Assembly: GCA_937927575.1 (NCBI GenBank)
Contig: CALBEE010000151.1
Location: 1 to 49,430, forward strand
DNA length: 49,430 bases
From: an uncultured Saprospiraceae bacterium
GTDB lineage: Bacteria; Bacteroidota; Bacteroidia; Chitinophagales; Saprospiraceae
Direction of reading: 5' to 3'
The notes below the pieces were generated by a model. The model worked only from the letters and a program-made list of their open reading frames with translations, was not told where the DNA came from and searched no databases. The translations under genes were made by a program, and so were the position numbers. Below, piece by piece: positions 1 through 8,460 of the stretch. Numbering within the stretch: the first letter of the stretch is position 1; the number at the start of each line of letters is the position of its first letter.

Positions 1-338
1 AAAGGATTTTTGCCAGACCATAAGCCATGTGATTTTGTATTATACATATAAATAGTACATACATTATCTGCTTTTTTATGATAGCGTTTATACAGTTTAC
101 CGTTCTCTATGAAATCATTGGCAGAATCTTCATTTTTCCAAATCGTCATGATAGCATAAGTCGACCAATCTGGCCAAGGATTAAAGCCATCACCCTTTCC
201 ACTTCCCATTAATTTATAAAATTCTAAACCCTCTACATTACTGAAGGATCGATGTGCGAATTGCATCATACCAAATGCCCAAATCTTCGAAATAACACTG
301 GGATATCGGAGCAATGTAATACAAGTAACTTGATTCAT
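1..338 (-). CDS. CrtA-like (spheroidene monooxygenase family) protein, 3' part missing
   Basis: The reverse strand reads from an ATG at 338 to the window edge with no stop, giving about 112 residues that begin MNQVTCITLLRYPSV. Recognisable elements are an N-terminal LLRY strand, the segment FYKLMGSGKGDGFNPWPDW (about residues 48-66), a YAIMTIW strand and a late LWSGKNPF motif. This order matches the family of carotenoid monooxygenases named after CrtA, which also has many members in non-phototrophic bacteria. The family assignment is from memory of its motifs. The substrate is unknown here and no other carotenoid gene lies in the window. The C-terminus lies beyond base 1. Confidence 0.6.
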   Translation of the reverse strand, partial: MNQVTCITLLRYPSVISKIWAFGMMQFAHRSFSNVEGLEFYKLMGSGKGDGFNPWPDWSTYAIMTIWKNEDSANDFIENGKLYKRYHKKADNVCTIYMYNTKSHGLWSGKNP

Positions 339-498
339 AACTCAAAGATGATCATTTTCAATAATAATTACATCTAGAATTTCTAATCATTCATTCTAAG
401 TGTCCAATTGTTCGATTCGATATGCGGTTTAGAGATTTTGTGAAAATAAATTGAAGAAGTTCTATTATTTTTATGCTAACCTTCAAAAAATCATAATT

Positions 499-1380
499 AT
501 GAAATTATTTTTTACACTACTGGCTTCCCTGACAATTACATTGGCGCAAGCGCAAATTTTTGGCCGTATAGTTGATCGAGCTAAAGATAAAATCAGCAAT
601 AAAATAGAAGAAAGAGTCGTCGAACGCATTTCGGCAGAGATCGCTAGAGCGGCCATGAAACCCATAGATAATGCTATTGATGATATGCTGAAAGAGCGAT
701 ATGAACAAGATAGTATCAATGGAAAAACCGATGTAGATTACGGAGAATTCCTTAATACATTTTTGAAGCCTGTAGAATTACCCGATAGTTATACTTTTGA
801 TATGGTACTACAGTGCGAAACTAAAGATTACGATGGAGATAAATCTAAGATGGAAATGCTCCTTACTAAAGATGGTTCTGCGATTGGTTTTGTTCAGTTT
901 GAAAATGAGAATAAGACGATGATGATTTTTGATACTAAGAATGATGTCATGGCCGTATATAATGAAGAAGAAAAGAAAGTTCAGGGCATGCCTTCTGTGC
1001 TTTCTATCGCAGGAGCAATAGCAGCATCGCAGAGCGAAGAGGATGCTTATGAAGTCACTCTAGAAAAAACAGGGAAGACCCAAAAAGTAGCAGGATACGA
1101 ATGCGAAGAATGGGAAATAGACGACGAAGAGACCACTACCAAAGCCTTAGTCGCAGCAGATTTTCCTATTGAATGGAAAGCATCTTTTGGCCCATTTCTA
1201 AAGCAAATATTACCTACCACCCAGCGTGATAAAATGCCAGATGGAATGACGCTTAAGTCAGAGTCTAAAACCAAAGCGAAAAATAAAAAATCTAAATTCG
1301 AAGTCAAAAAAGTAATAGACGATCCATTAACTGTAAATAATCAAGACTATACACAAGAAACATACAGTGGAAAAGAATAG
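499..1380 (+). CDS. Secreted DUF4412-like protein
   Basis: A 293-residue protein. The frame stays open back to a TTG at 451, but the ATG at 499 starts directly at a typical signal peptide (MKLFFTLLASLTITLAQAQ), so 499 is preferred. After a charged helical stretch (about residues 20-75) comes a mixed beta region with alternating strands and the motif GYECEEWEI near residue 205. That motif resembles the GYxCxxY/W segment of DUF4412 proteins of Bacteroidota, a periplasmic family of unknown function. The tail is Lys-rich (KTKAKNKKSK). It is monocistronic as far as can be seen: the upstream gene is divergent and the next gene is on the other strand. Confidence 0.7.
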   Translation: MKLFFTLLASLTITLAQAQIFGRIVDRAKDKISNKIEERVVERISAEIARAAMKPIDNAIDDMLKERYEQDSINGKTDVDYGEFLNTFLKPVELPDSYTFDMVLQCETKDYDGDKSKMEMLLTKDGSAIGFVQFENENKTMMIFDTKNDVMAVYNEEEKKVQGMPSVLSIAGAIAASQSEEDAYEVTLEKTGKTQKVAGYECEEWEIDDEETTTKALVAADFPIEWKASFGPFLKQILPTTQRDKMPDGMTLKSESKTKAKNKKSKFEVKKVIDDPLTVNNQDYTQETYSGKE

Positions 1381-1471
1381 TGGAGTAGTCATCACTAATC
1401 TAGCCATGGGTTGCAGTATTTTTTGTACTTATTTCAGGATAGTATTCTGATGCTATCCTCTTACTTAGGTA

Positions 1472-1624
1472 TTAGCTTTCATTTAGTATGATTAAAGCTG
1501 CTATAATTCCCGGAATCCAGCAGAGCAAAGATAATAGTGTAACTATAAGTATAGATCCACAGCCTTTGTCTAAAACTGCTAACGGTGGAAAAATAATGGC
1601 AAGTATAGCTCGAAGTAATGACAT
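1472..1624 (-). CDS. YqaE/Pmp3 family small membrane protein
   Basis: A 50-residue ORF on the reverse strand (ATG at 1624, TAA at 1472). It reads MSLLRAILAIIFPPLAVLDKG, then a second hydrophobic helix with the CWIPGII signature, and ends AALIILNES. The FPPLAV and CWIPGIIAAL motifs are diagnostic of the YqaE/Pmp3/UPF0057 family, hydrophobic proteins of two transmembrane helices that in plants and yeast affect membrane potential and salt or cold stress. The bacterial role is not settled. It stands alone between two plus-strand genes, with no visible operon partner. Confidence 0.9.
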   Translation of the reverse strand: MSLLRAILAIIFPPLAVLDKGCGSILIVTLLSLLCWIPGIIAALIILNES

Positions 1625-1796
1625 AATGGTAGAGTGTTTGCTATGATAATGTGTCTGAGGGAATAGGAAGTTTCAGGACTTCGACGAGCGTTAATTTGTA
1701 ATCGACTAAACTTAAATATTTCGTTGTATTACGTAATTATAAATCAAGATCATTCGTTTTAGGAGAACAAGGGGCTTCTTGCTACTTTTACTTCTG

Positions 1797-3707
1797 ATGA
1801 GATATCTATTCATTCTTTTTATTCTGACTTTATTCTGCCCGTTGATGGGTTTCGCACAGTTGCATATTCACAATGTTCCTGAAGCAATAGTTACTGTAGA
1901 GTCTACTGCAGATGGCGCTATCATCGCGCTTTCAGCAAATGGTAAATTGTATCATTACAATGGCGTAGAGTACACTTTACTCCAAGAAGGCATGCAAGGA
2001 GCGACACAATTGATGGTACTAGATCAAGTTTATTTGGTTATTTCTTCATCAGGAATTTGGAAGTGGAGTGATGGCGAAATGCAGCACCAACTATTATCAG
2101 AAAGTTGTTATTCATATATCAAAATAGAAGATGAAGAGTATGTCCTTACTCCTACTGGTATATTTATTTTTAGTGAAGGTAGATACCAATTAGTGAATGA
2201 TTGGACTATTCCGATTGATGATAATGCCAAATTTCATGAATTTGATAATCAATATTATTTGACCAATGCCAATACGATCTATCAGTACAAATCTGGAACT
2301 TGGCGAGCTTTGGTCAGAGATACTATCGTATTTAATGACTTGGCGTTATATAAAGATAAATTGTACGCCGCTACATCCTCTGGCTTGAGAGTGATTAATG
2401 AAAGAAAAGCGGAGGTAGTAATGATAGACGGACTTGATGGATTCTTGAATGTCAATTTACTTTTCAATTTGGATGATAATTTATTTATTCAAGGAGGTGG
2501 AGCACTTTATAAATGGTCTTTGGGTGATTATTCGGCGCATAGGATAGATGGAAAGTCCAGCCCTTCAAAAGTGATTTTGGATGCTTGGAATGATATCTGG
2601 TATGCCGAACAAGGAAATATAATGCAACATAAAATAGGAGATAAAGAGATTCAGCCTATTATATCTAAAATTGAAATTTCTGTAAACGGAGTAGTTCAAA
2701 ATGATGATGATATTATTGTACAAGAAGAGGGTAGTGATATCAAAATATATTATCAGGCCCACCATTTACGTAATCCTCAAAATATAAAATATCAATCTAG
2801 ACTATCTCCTATCGATGATACATTCCGAGAGCTAACTACGGATAGAAGTGTGGTTTATTCAGATGTTCCAGCCGGAGATTTTAAGTATCGGCTTAGAGCT
2901 ACAATTGATGGTCTTAATTATACTTATAATGATACCATCGAATTTAAAGTCAAAGCTGAAAATAAATTATCTAGTTGGTGGTGGGTATTAGGAGGCATTA
3001 GTATAGGAATGTTAATTCTAGCATTATTAGCTAATTATCGATTACAGCAATATAAGGAGAGGTCCACATTATTGACAGCCAAGTTAAGAACAGCAAACGA
3101 ATTGCTGGCAGCTCAACAAAAGACAATGCAATTGCAAATGAATCCTCATTTCTTATTTAATGCGCTCAATTCAATTCAAGGATTGGTTGCGCTAAAGAGA
3201 AATGATGAAGCTAAAATCTATCTTCGAAGATTTAGTCGCATGATGAGATCGATTTTAGATTTTAGTACAGTAGATAAGATCGATCTTAAGACTGAAATGG
3301 ACCACCTGAATGATTATCTTAGTATTGAGCAAATGACAAGATCAAACTCATTTAACTATACCATAGATGTGGACGAATCCTTATTAGATGAGGATATCCA
3401 ATTGCCTCCTATGATTTTACAACCATTCATAGAAAATGCAATTATTCATGGAGTATCTTCTATCCAAAATGGTGAAATAACTATAAGGATTAAAGATATG
3501 AATACCATACTGCACTGTACTATCACCGATAATGGTATAGGTCGGAAAGCAGCAATGAATAAGAAGAAGTCAAACCATAAATCTGTAGCCATTTCTTTGG
3601 CTCAAAATCGTCTTAGTCAGATATCTAAATCTGAAAATCAAGGATCTATCCTATATACGGATTTACCTCAAGGCACCCAAGTCGAAATATTAATACCCAT
3701 CGTTTAG
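1797..3707 (+). CDS. LytS-family sensor histidine kinase with N-terminal propeller
   Basis: A 636-residue membrane sensor. The frame opens at a TTG at 1779, but the ATG at 1797 starts a clean signal peptide (MRYLFILFILTLFCPLMGFAQ). Residues about 25-285 form short WxW/GxxxY strand repeats typical of a reg_prop-like beta-propeller, followed by a Y_Y_Y-like Ig domain (about 290-385), one transmembrane helix (about 393-415), a coiled linker, and a His_kinase domain with MNPHFLFNALNSIQ (His about 451), the N box IENAIIHG and the ATP-binding DNGIGRKAA. It therefore belongs to the LytS/YehU class, which normally signals to a LytTR response regulator. No LytTR gene lies in the window, so the partner is probably elsewhere. 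The signal sensed is unknown. Confidence 0.88.
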   Translation: MRYLFILFILTLFCPLMGFAQLHIHNVPEAIVTVESTADGAIIALSANGKLYHYNGVEYTLLQEGMQGATQLMVLDQVYLVISSSGIWKWSDGEMQHQLLSESCYSYIKIEDEEYVLTPTGIFIFSEGRYQLVNDWTIPIDDNAKFHEFDNQYYLTNANTIYQYKSGTWRALVRDTIVFNDLALYKDKLYAATSSGLRVINERKAEVVMIDGLDGFLNVNLLFNLDDNLFIQGGGALYKWSLGDYSAHRIDGKSSPSKVILDAWNDIWYAEQGNIMQHKIGDKEIQPIISKIEISVNGVVQNDDDIIVQEEGSDIKIYYQAHHLRNPQNIKYQSRLSPIDDTFRELTTDRSVVYSDVPAGDFKYRLRATIDGLNYTYNDTIEFKVKAENKLSSWWWVLGGISIGMLILALLANYRLQQYKERSTLLTAKLRTANELLAAQQKTMQLQMNPHFLFNALNSIQGLVALKRNDEAKIYLRRFSRMMRSILDFSTVDKIDLKTEMDHLNDYLSIEQMTRSNSFNYTIDVDESLLDEDIQLPPMILQPFIENAIIHGVSSIQNGEITIRIKDMNTILHCTITDNGIGRKAAMNKKKSNHKSVAISLAQNRLSQISKSENQGSILYTDLPQGTQVEILIPIV

Positions 3708-3813
3708 AGCTTATTTCTTCTACGATGGCCTAAATATCCGAGGTTTTTAAAGAAAAAATATACACGTAACTATCTGTATTTCAATGTAATAATTGACCTT
3801 TCGCTACAGCGTA

Positions 3814-3829
3814 AACTAATCCATTAGTA
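3814..3829. promoter_or_regulatory. Upstream BlaI-type operator candidate
   Basis: AACTAAT-CC-ATTAGTA: 7-bp arms around a 2-bp centre with one mismatch. It shares both half-sites with the perfect copy at 3854-3869, starting exactly 40 bp upstream of it. Binding by the BlaI protein encoded just downstream is inferred. Confidence 0.6.
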
Positions 3830-3847
3830 AATAAACTATCTTATTAG

Positions 3848-3878
3848 TTGTAAAACTAATAGATTAGTTATAGGTTTG
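3848..3878 (+). promoter_or_regulatory. Promoter of the blaI-blaR1-like operon
   Basis: TTG at 3848-3850 and TAGGTTTG at 3871-3878, separated by 20 bp, match the Bacteroidota -33 (TTG) and -7 (TAnnTTTG) elements at normal spacing. Initiation would fall about 15 bases before the ATG at 3900. The operator at 3854-3869 sits inside the spacer. Confidence 0.65.
3854..3869. promoter_or_regulatory. Proximal BlaI-type operator candidate
   Basis: AACTAAT-AG-ATTAGTT, a perfect inverted repeat with 7-bp arms. Its left arm also pairs with another ATTAGTT at 3843-3849, so three half-sites run in alternation from 3843 to 3869. It lies between the putative -33 and -7 elements, where a bound repressor would block RNA polymerase. 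That placement and the adjacent blaI-like gene suggest autorepression. Confidence 0.65.
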
Positions 3879-3899
3879 TGTTATCAAATAGTATAGCTC

Positions 3900-4262
3900 A
3901 TGCAAAAGTTAGCCAAAAGAGAAGAACAAATAATGCAAGTACTTTGGAATCGAGGTCCTTCATTTGTGAAAGAGATAGTTGAAGATTTTCCAGACCCAGC
4001 TCCTCATTATAATACTGTATCCACTATGGTAAGAATATTGGAGAAAAAAGGATTTATAGGTCATAAGGCCTACGGTAAGTCGCACCAATACTTTCCGGCC
4101 ATAAGCAAAGAAGAATATCAAGAAAAAGCTGTGGGTGATGTTTTAGGCAGTTTTTTCAATAATTCACCTTCAGAAATGATTACCTATTTTGCCAAAAGTG
4201 AGAAGATAAATGAAGAGGAACTAAAGTCAATACTGGATCTCATCAAAAACAAATCAAAATGA
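3900..4262 (+). CDS. BlaI/MecI/CopY family transcriptional repressor
   Basis: A 120-residue winged-helix repressor. The N-terminus KLAKREEQIMQVLWNRGPSFVKEIVEDF is the first helix pair, and HYNTVSTMVRILEKKGFIGHKAYGKSHQYFP is the recognition helix and wing, all typical of BlaI/MecI. The C-terminal dimerisation helices contain KSEKINEEELKSILDLI. Family members bind inverted repeats as dimers and are inactivated when a membrane M56 peptidase responds to a signal. The stop codon overlaps the start of the downstream M56 gene by 4 bp (ATGA), so the two are co-translated, and two inverted-repeat operators lie just upstream. Neither protein shows a beta-lactam-sensing domain, so the inducer need not be an antibiotic. 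Confidence 0.93.
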   Translation: MQKLAKREEQIMQVLWNRGPSFVKEIVEDFPDPAPHYNTVSTMVRILEKKGFIGHKAYGKSHQYFPAISKEEYQEKAVGDVLGSFFNNSPSEMITYFAKSEKINEEELKSILDLIKNKSK

Positions 4263-6772
4263 TACCTTACTTATTACATGCGGCGTTATTGCTTTCTGTT
4301 TTTTGGTTGTTTTATTGGCTTTTGATTCGGAAAGAGACATACTATAAATTGAATAGATATTTTCTATTGTCTGTGATCGCTTTATCATTATTGCTACCAT
4401 TAATTACAATACCAGCTTCATTATCTTTGAGGCCTCAAACCACATTAGTCAAAACAGACGCTAAATCTCTAGAGTTGGAAAATTTGGAACCACTTGTTTT
4501 GACAAGTACAAAGCCAATACCGAGCGCTGATAGAAATTTAGAAAATGCTAAGCCAGCAAATGAAGAGTTAAGCTTTTTTAATACTTGGAATTTAGAAAAG
4601 GGATTGTGGGTTTCTTATTGCGTTGGAGTTTCTATTTTTCTAATTACATTTTTGATACAATTTATACTCTTACTATATCGTAAAAGCAAATTAGAGTATG
4701 TACAAGATGATCAATTCCGTATATACGAACTCACTGATGATCAAGCACCGTTTTCTTTTATGAAATGGATATTCATAAATCCAGCAAAGTATGATTATGA
4801 TACTTATGAACAAATTCTAGAACACGAAAAAGTACATGTTTCGCAATATCATTTTTTAGATAAATTTCTTGCAGAATTTTTAGTGATTATTTTTTGGTTT
4901 AATCCTTTTGCATGGCTATACCGAAAATCTATTACTAACAATATTGAATTCTTAACTGATTATGAGATGTTAGGAAAAGGTGTAGAGAAAGAGACTTACC
5001 AATACAGTCTATTGAAAGTTTCTGTCCCTCAGTATGCTTTAAATCTCACGACCAGTTATAATGAATCATTTTTAAAAGAAAGAATTATTATGATGAATAC
5101 AAAACAATCAAGTGCCAAGTCAAGCTGGAAATATTTATTGACTCTACCATTAGCATTTTTATGTATGGCTAGTTTGAATGCTGTGAATTATTCTCCTACT
5201 GTATCTAATATTACTGACGAGTATGAAAATATTATTATCGTCCAAAATGAAATTGAAGCTGTTGAAAATCAAGGCGTAAATGTTTCTGAGGATGAAAGCA
5301 TTGATGAAAATATTCAGGTTTTGAGTAATCAAAGCTCAGAAGAAGAATTGCGCCAGCAATATATTAATAGAGTAGCTATTGAGGAGATTGATATGGAGAA
5401 CAATTCAGAAGAATCCATCACAATAGATGAATCTGAATTATCAATAGAGGTAGAAAATGAAATTGGATTTACCAATCTTGAAGAAGGCAAGCCTGGTTTT
5501 TGGAAAGGGAGTTTGGAAGGTGATGAAGTCTGCTTGGCATTCAATTTTATAGCATCAGGAAATTATCATCAGAATCAATGTTTCTATAGGTCAGAATTCA
5601 CTAATATATCCGAGAATAGTGAAGGAGAATTTGTATTGACAAGAGACGCTGGCAAACTAATATTGAGAGGTGAATTTGAAGACGGATTAGGTGAGGGAAG
5701 ATTTGATTTTGAAAGCAATCCAGCTTACGTTTCTTTCTTAGATTCGAAAGGGTACAAAGGCGCGGATGATAGTGATGTCCTTCAAATGTTTATGTCAGAT
5801 ATAAGCAAAGACTTTATTGAAAATGCTAATAATGACTTGGGAGACTTATCGTTAAATAAACTGATAGAATTAGCGATACACACCGATGGTGAATCTGACA
5901 TAGAAGAGCTGATGAAAATATGTAAGAAAATTGGACATAATAACCCAAAGGCAAAAGATCTGATAAGCATGGCCATTCATGGAGTTACATTGGATTTTGT
6001 AGATGGTCTCATGGCAGTCACTAGTGAAGATTTAACATTGAGTAGAGTAGTAGAAGCTAAAATCCATGATGTGGATCCTGTCTTTGTAGCGAGTTTGAGA
6101 GATAATGGATATCCGAATATTTCATTGAAGCGTGTAATTGAAATGTCTATTCATGGAGTCGATCAAGATGATATAGAAGCATTATCAGACGCTGGTTACG
6201 AAGATGTAGATCCTAAGTATTTAACCGAATTTGCAATTCATGGTGTTTCTCCTAGATTTATTCGCAAACTATCACAATTGGGATACGGTAATTTTAAGCC
6301 GCGTCAGTTGGTAGAATTTGCGATTCATGGAGTAACGCCTAGATATATTAAAGACTTAGAAGAAGCTGGGTATAATGATTTGTCAGCAAGGAATTTGGTA
6401 GAAGCAAAAATACATAGTGTAGATGCTGAAGATGCTGCAAAATATAAGGAAATGGGATTAGACATTTCTGTAAATAAACTCATTGAATTTAAAATTCATG
6501 GAGTTTATCCATCGTATGTTGCCGAACTGCAGGGACTAGGATATAATGAATTATCACCTAGTAAAATAGTAGAAGGAAAAATTCATGGAGTATCTCCTGA
6601 TCGGATTAAGGAGTATCAGGAGCTAGGTGTATCTGGACTTGCTTGGAATAAAGTATTGGAGGCCAAGATACATGGTGTTACTCCGAAGTTTATTCATAAA
6701 GCTAGAGATGCAGGATATAGTCCTAAAGACTTATCAGAGTATACTCAGTTGAAAATAATGGGTATCAAATAA
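4259..6772 (+). CDS. BlaR1-like M56 metallopeptidase with IHGV-repeat C-terminus
   Basis: An 837-residue membrane protein. Helices at about residues 2-23, 31-53 and 118-143 precede a cytoplasmic zinc peptidase domain with HEKVH (His189, Glu190, His193) and the downstream IEFLTDYEML, which supplies the third ligand region. A further helix follows near 295 (YLLTLPLAFLCM). The rest should be outside the membrane: an acidic linker (about 310-410), a beta domain with the signature VLTRDAGKLILRGEFEDG (about 415-500), then about ten repeats of roughly 29 residues built on IHGV-P-FI-L-GY. There is no penicillin-binding sensor domain as in true BlaR1. The inferred role is to sense something through the C-terminal domains and cleave or release the upstream BlaI-type repressor. 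Confidence 0.88.
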   Translation: MIPYLLHAALLLSVFWLFYWLLIRKETYYKLNRYFLLSVIALSLLLPLITIPASLSLRPQTTLVKTDAKSLELENLEPLVLTSTKPIPSADRNLENAKPANEELSFFNTWNLEKGLWVSYCVGVSIFLITFLIQFILLLYRKSKLEYVQDDQFRIYELTDDQAPFSFMKWIFINPAKYDYDTYEQILEHEKVHVSQYHFLDKFLAEFLVIIFWFNPFAWLYRKSITNNIEFLTDYEMLGKGVEKETYQYSLLKVSVPQYALNLTTSYNESFLKERIIMMNTKQSSAKSSWKYLLTLPLAFLCMASLNAVNYSPTVSNITDEYENIIIVQNEIEAVENQGVNVSEDESIDENIQVLSNQSSEEELRQQYINRVAIEEIDMENNSEESITIDESELSIEVENEIGFTNLEEGKPGFWKGSLEGDEVCLAFNFIASGNYHQNQCFYRSEFTNISENSEGEFVLTRDAGKLILRGEFEDGLGEGRFDFESNPAYVSFLDSKGYKGADDSDVLQMFMSDISKDFIENANNDLGDLSLNKLIELAIHTDGESDIEELMKICKKIGHNNPKAKDLISMAIHGVTLDFVDGLMAVTSEDLTLSRVVEAKIHDVDPVFVASLRDNGYPNISLKRVIEMSIHGVDQDDIEALSDAGYEDVDPKYLTEFAIHGVSPRFIRKLSQLGYGNFKPRQLVEFAIHGVTPRYIKDLEEAGYNDLSARNLVEAKIHSVDAEDAAKYKEMGLDISVNKLIEFKIHGVYPSYVAELQGLGYNELSPSKIVEGKIHGVSPDRIKEYQELGVSGLAWNKVLEAKIHGVTPKFIHKARDAGYSPKDLSEYTQLKIMGIK
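5861..6769 (+). repeat. Coding tandem repeats, about ten IHGV units
   Basis: From about residue 535 of the M56 protein to its end, units of about 29 residues follow the pattern (L/V)(V/I)E-x-x-IHGV-x-P-x-(F/Y)I-x-x-L-x-x-x-GY-x-x-(L/I)S. The first unit is longer and diverged (IHTDGESD), the seventh is a residue short (IHSVDAEDAA) and the last ends in KIMGIK. Similar repeats occur at the C-terminus of other M56 proteins. At DNA level the units are too diverged to be a recent expansion. Confidence 0.85.
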
Positions 6773-6800
6773 ATCGAAAAAAATATTAATAATGCTATTA

Positions 6801-6841
6801 AGATCAGAGTTTCTAAACGTAGAGACTCTGATCTTTTTTTT
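6801..6841 (+). terminator. Rho-independent terminator after the M56 gene
   Basis: AGATCAGAGT (6801-6810) pairs perfectly with ACTCTGATCT (6825-6834), followed by a T run to 6841. It lies between convergent genes. The T run points to the plus strand. Confidence 0.85.
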
Positions 6842-8448
6842 TATGCTAGTAGATCAATTTTTACGCCTTCATCAGAAATATGAATCGTTTTATAATCATC
6901 TGTTTTACTGAAGATATCTTCACTTCCATTTTCTAATCTTAGTACTCCTCTTGGACATACTGCTGAGCAAATTCCACAACCCACACAACTTGCTCTCACA
7001 ATGTTTTGTCCTTTTTGTGCATATGATCTAACATCAATCCCCATTTCACAATAAGTCGAGCAGTTTCCGCAGGAGATACATTGGCCTCCGTTTGTGGTAA
7101 TTCTAAATTTAGAAAATAGCTTTTGTTGAAGCCCTAATATGGCAGCCATAGGACATCCAAATCTACACCATACACGACTTCCCATAAGAGGATAAAAACC
7201 TACCCCTATGACTCCTGAAAATAAGGCACCTATATAAAATCCATATACACCCTTGAATGTTTCTCCTCCTAAGAAATAAGCGTTTCCACTTCCAAAAGCC
7301 CAATTAATACCCAGCAAAACAGCTATCAAAATCGCAGACCCTGATGCTAAATATATTTTGTTTTGATTGCCATCTTTGTTTTTCTTTTGCAAAAAAGCAT
7401 AGGCTGCAGCAAGTATTAAAAGCAGGATAATCATAATTATAGTGAACCCATTTCTAGTAAGAGAATATTGAGCACCGTCACCTAAGTAAGAGTAGATTAC
7501 AGCAATAGTCATTACAAAAGAAAACAGCAATACAGCATGTATCATCCATCTTTCTATTTTCCAAGCAGTCATCGACTTGTCCGATAAGTGTCTCCAAGGA
7601 TCTCCAGCAGTTTCGGCTAATCCTCCACATCCACATACCCAAGAGCAATACCATCTTTTACCATATTTATAAGTCAAAAATGGTGAGACCACAAATACTA
7701 ATAGTAGGCTCCAAATAAAGAAAAACCACCCAATGGTACCGGCAGAAAGCATATTGTCAATGTGCCATTTTTGGGCAAAATCATAATCTAATGGCCATTG
7801 ATTTTTAAGATCCATATCAAACCATTTACCGTCAAATCCACCATTTAATCCTGAAAGAATTTCTGGAATTAAATACGCTAGAAACAATTGGAAAAACATA
7901 ACAGACAACGTCCTGATAATCTGATATTTATTATGTCTGTATTTGTAGATGAATTTGATTCCAAAAAAGAAAATCGCAAAAGTATACATGGTTCCATACA
8001 TAAACCATTGGCTTGCCGGCTTCCCATGAAATATTTCTGACAGCGGATCAAAAAGCGAAATGATTCCACCATTAGCTCCACCATCTTTTCCCATTCCTAA
8101 GATTTCAGGATGCCAATAGAGTAGTACATAAAATCCAGTAATTACAATTCCCAAAATCCAACCTATTACTCCTCTACTTGCCAAAGAACTAAACCAGACA
8201 CCATCGTTTTTAATACCAGCTTGTTTGGAGCCATAGTATTGTATGGTATACCATAATATTCCTAATCCCATCAAGCTAAATGAGACTGTAAAGGTAGTGC
8301 CGGTACTAAAGAAACTATATCCTCCAGCATGTAGGCCAGCAATTGTCAAACCCAATAATCCCACTAGAATGGCCAGCCTTTCGGTGAGTCCAAGATTGTG
8401 AGGGTTTGGATTGGCAATTGATAAACTTTTATCTATATAATTCGACAT
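6841..8448 (-). CDS. NapH/NosR-like membrane polyferredoxin (4Fe-4S)
   Basis: A 535-residue protein with about ten hydrophobic segments. Two membrane-edge cysteine motifs are seen: WYCSWVCGCGG (Cys268, Cys272, Cys274) and WCRFGCP (Cys428, Cys432), the CxxxCP type found in NapH, NosR and CcoG. A C-terminal double ferredoxin domain follows, with CISCGNCSTYCE (from 457) and CVGCGICSAVCP (from 488), enough for two 4Fe-4S clusters. Such proteins pass electrons across or along the membrane. It starts 12 bp after the end of an FAD oxidoreductase gene, so the pair probably forms one electron-transfer unit. No terminal reductase is encoded nearby, so the acceptor is unknown. Confidence 0.85.
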   Translation of the reverse strand: MSNYIDKSLSIANPNPHNLGLTERLAILVGLLGLTIAGLHAGGYSFFSTGTTFTVSFSLMGLGILWYTIQYYGSKQAGIKNDGVWFSSLASRGVIGWILGIVITGFYVLLYWHPEILGMGKDGGANGGIISLFDPLSEIFHGKPASQWFMYGTMYTFAIFFFGIKFIYKYRHNKYQIIRTLSVMFFQLFLAYLIPEILSGLNGGFDGKWFDMDLKNQWPLDYDFAQKWHIDNMLSAGTIGWFFFIWSLLLVFVVSPFLTYKYGKRWYCSWVCGCGGLAETAGDPWRHLSDKSMTAWKIERWMIHAVLLFSFVMTIAVIYSYLGDGAQYSLTRNGFTIIMIILLLILAAAYAFLQKKNKDGNQNKIYLASGSAILIAVLLGINWAFGSGNAYFLGGETFKGVYGFYIGALFSGVIGVGFYPLMGSRVWCRFGCPMAAILGLQQKLFSKFRITTNGGQCISCGNCSTYCEMGIDVRSYAQKGQNIVRASCVGCGICSAVCPRGVLRLENGSEDIFSKTDDYKTIHISDEGVKIDLLA

Positions 8449-8460
8449 CTTCTTTTTCTT

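Noticed and set aside
451-498. Upstream TTG extension of the DUF4412-like gene
   Set aside because: It would put 16 residues with no signal character before a perfect signal peptide starting at ATG 499. Similar extensions were rejected at 1779, 12219, 13483, 18459 and 44058.
5861-6769. Possible CRISPR or DNA tandem repeat
   Set aside because: The periodicity of about 87 bp is at protein level, units differ strongly at DNA level and there are no spacers.
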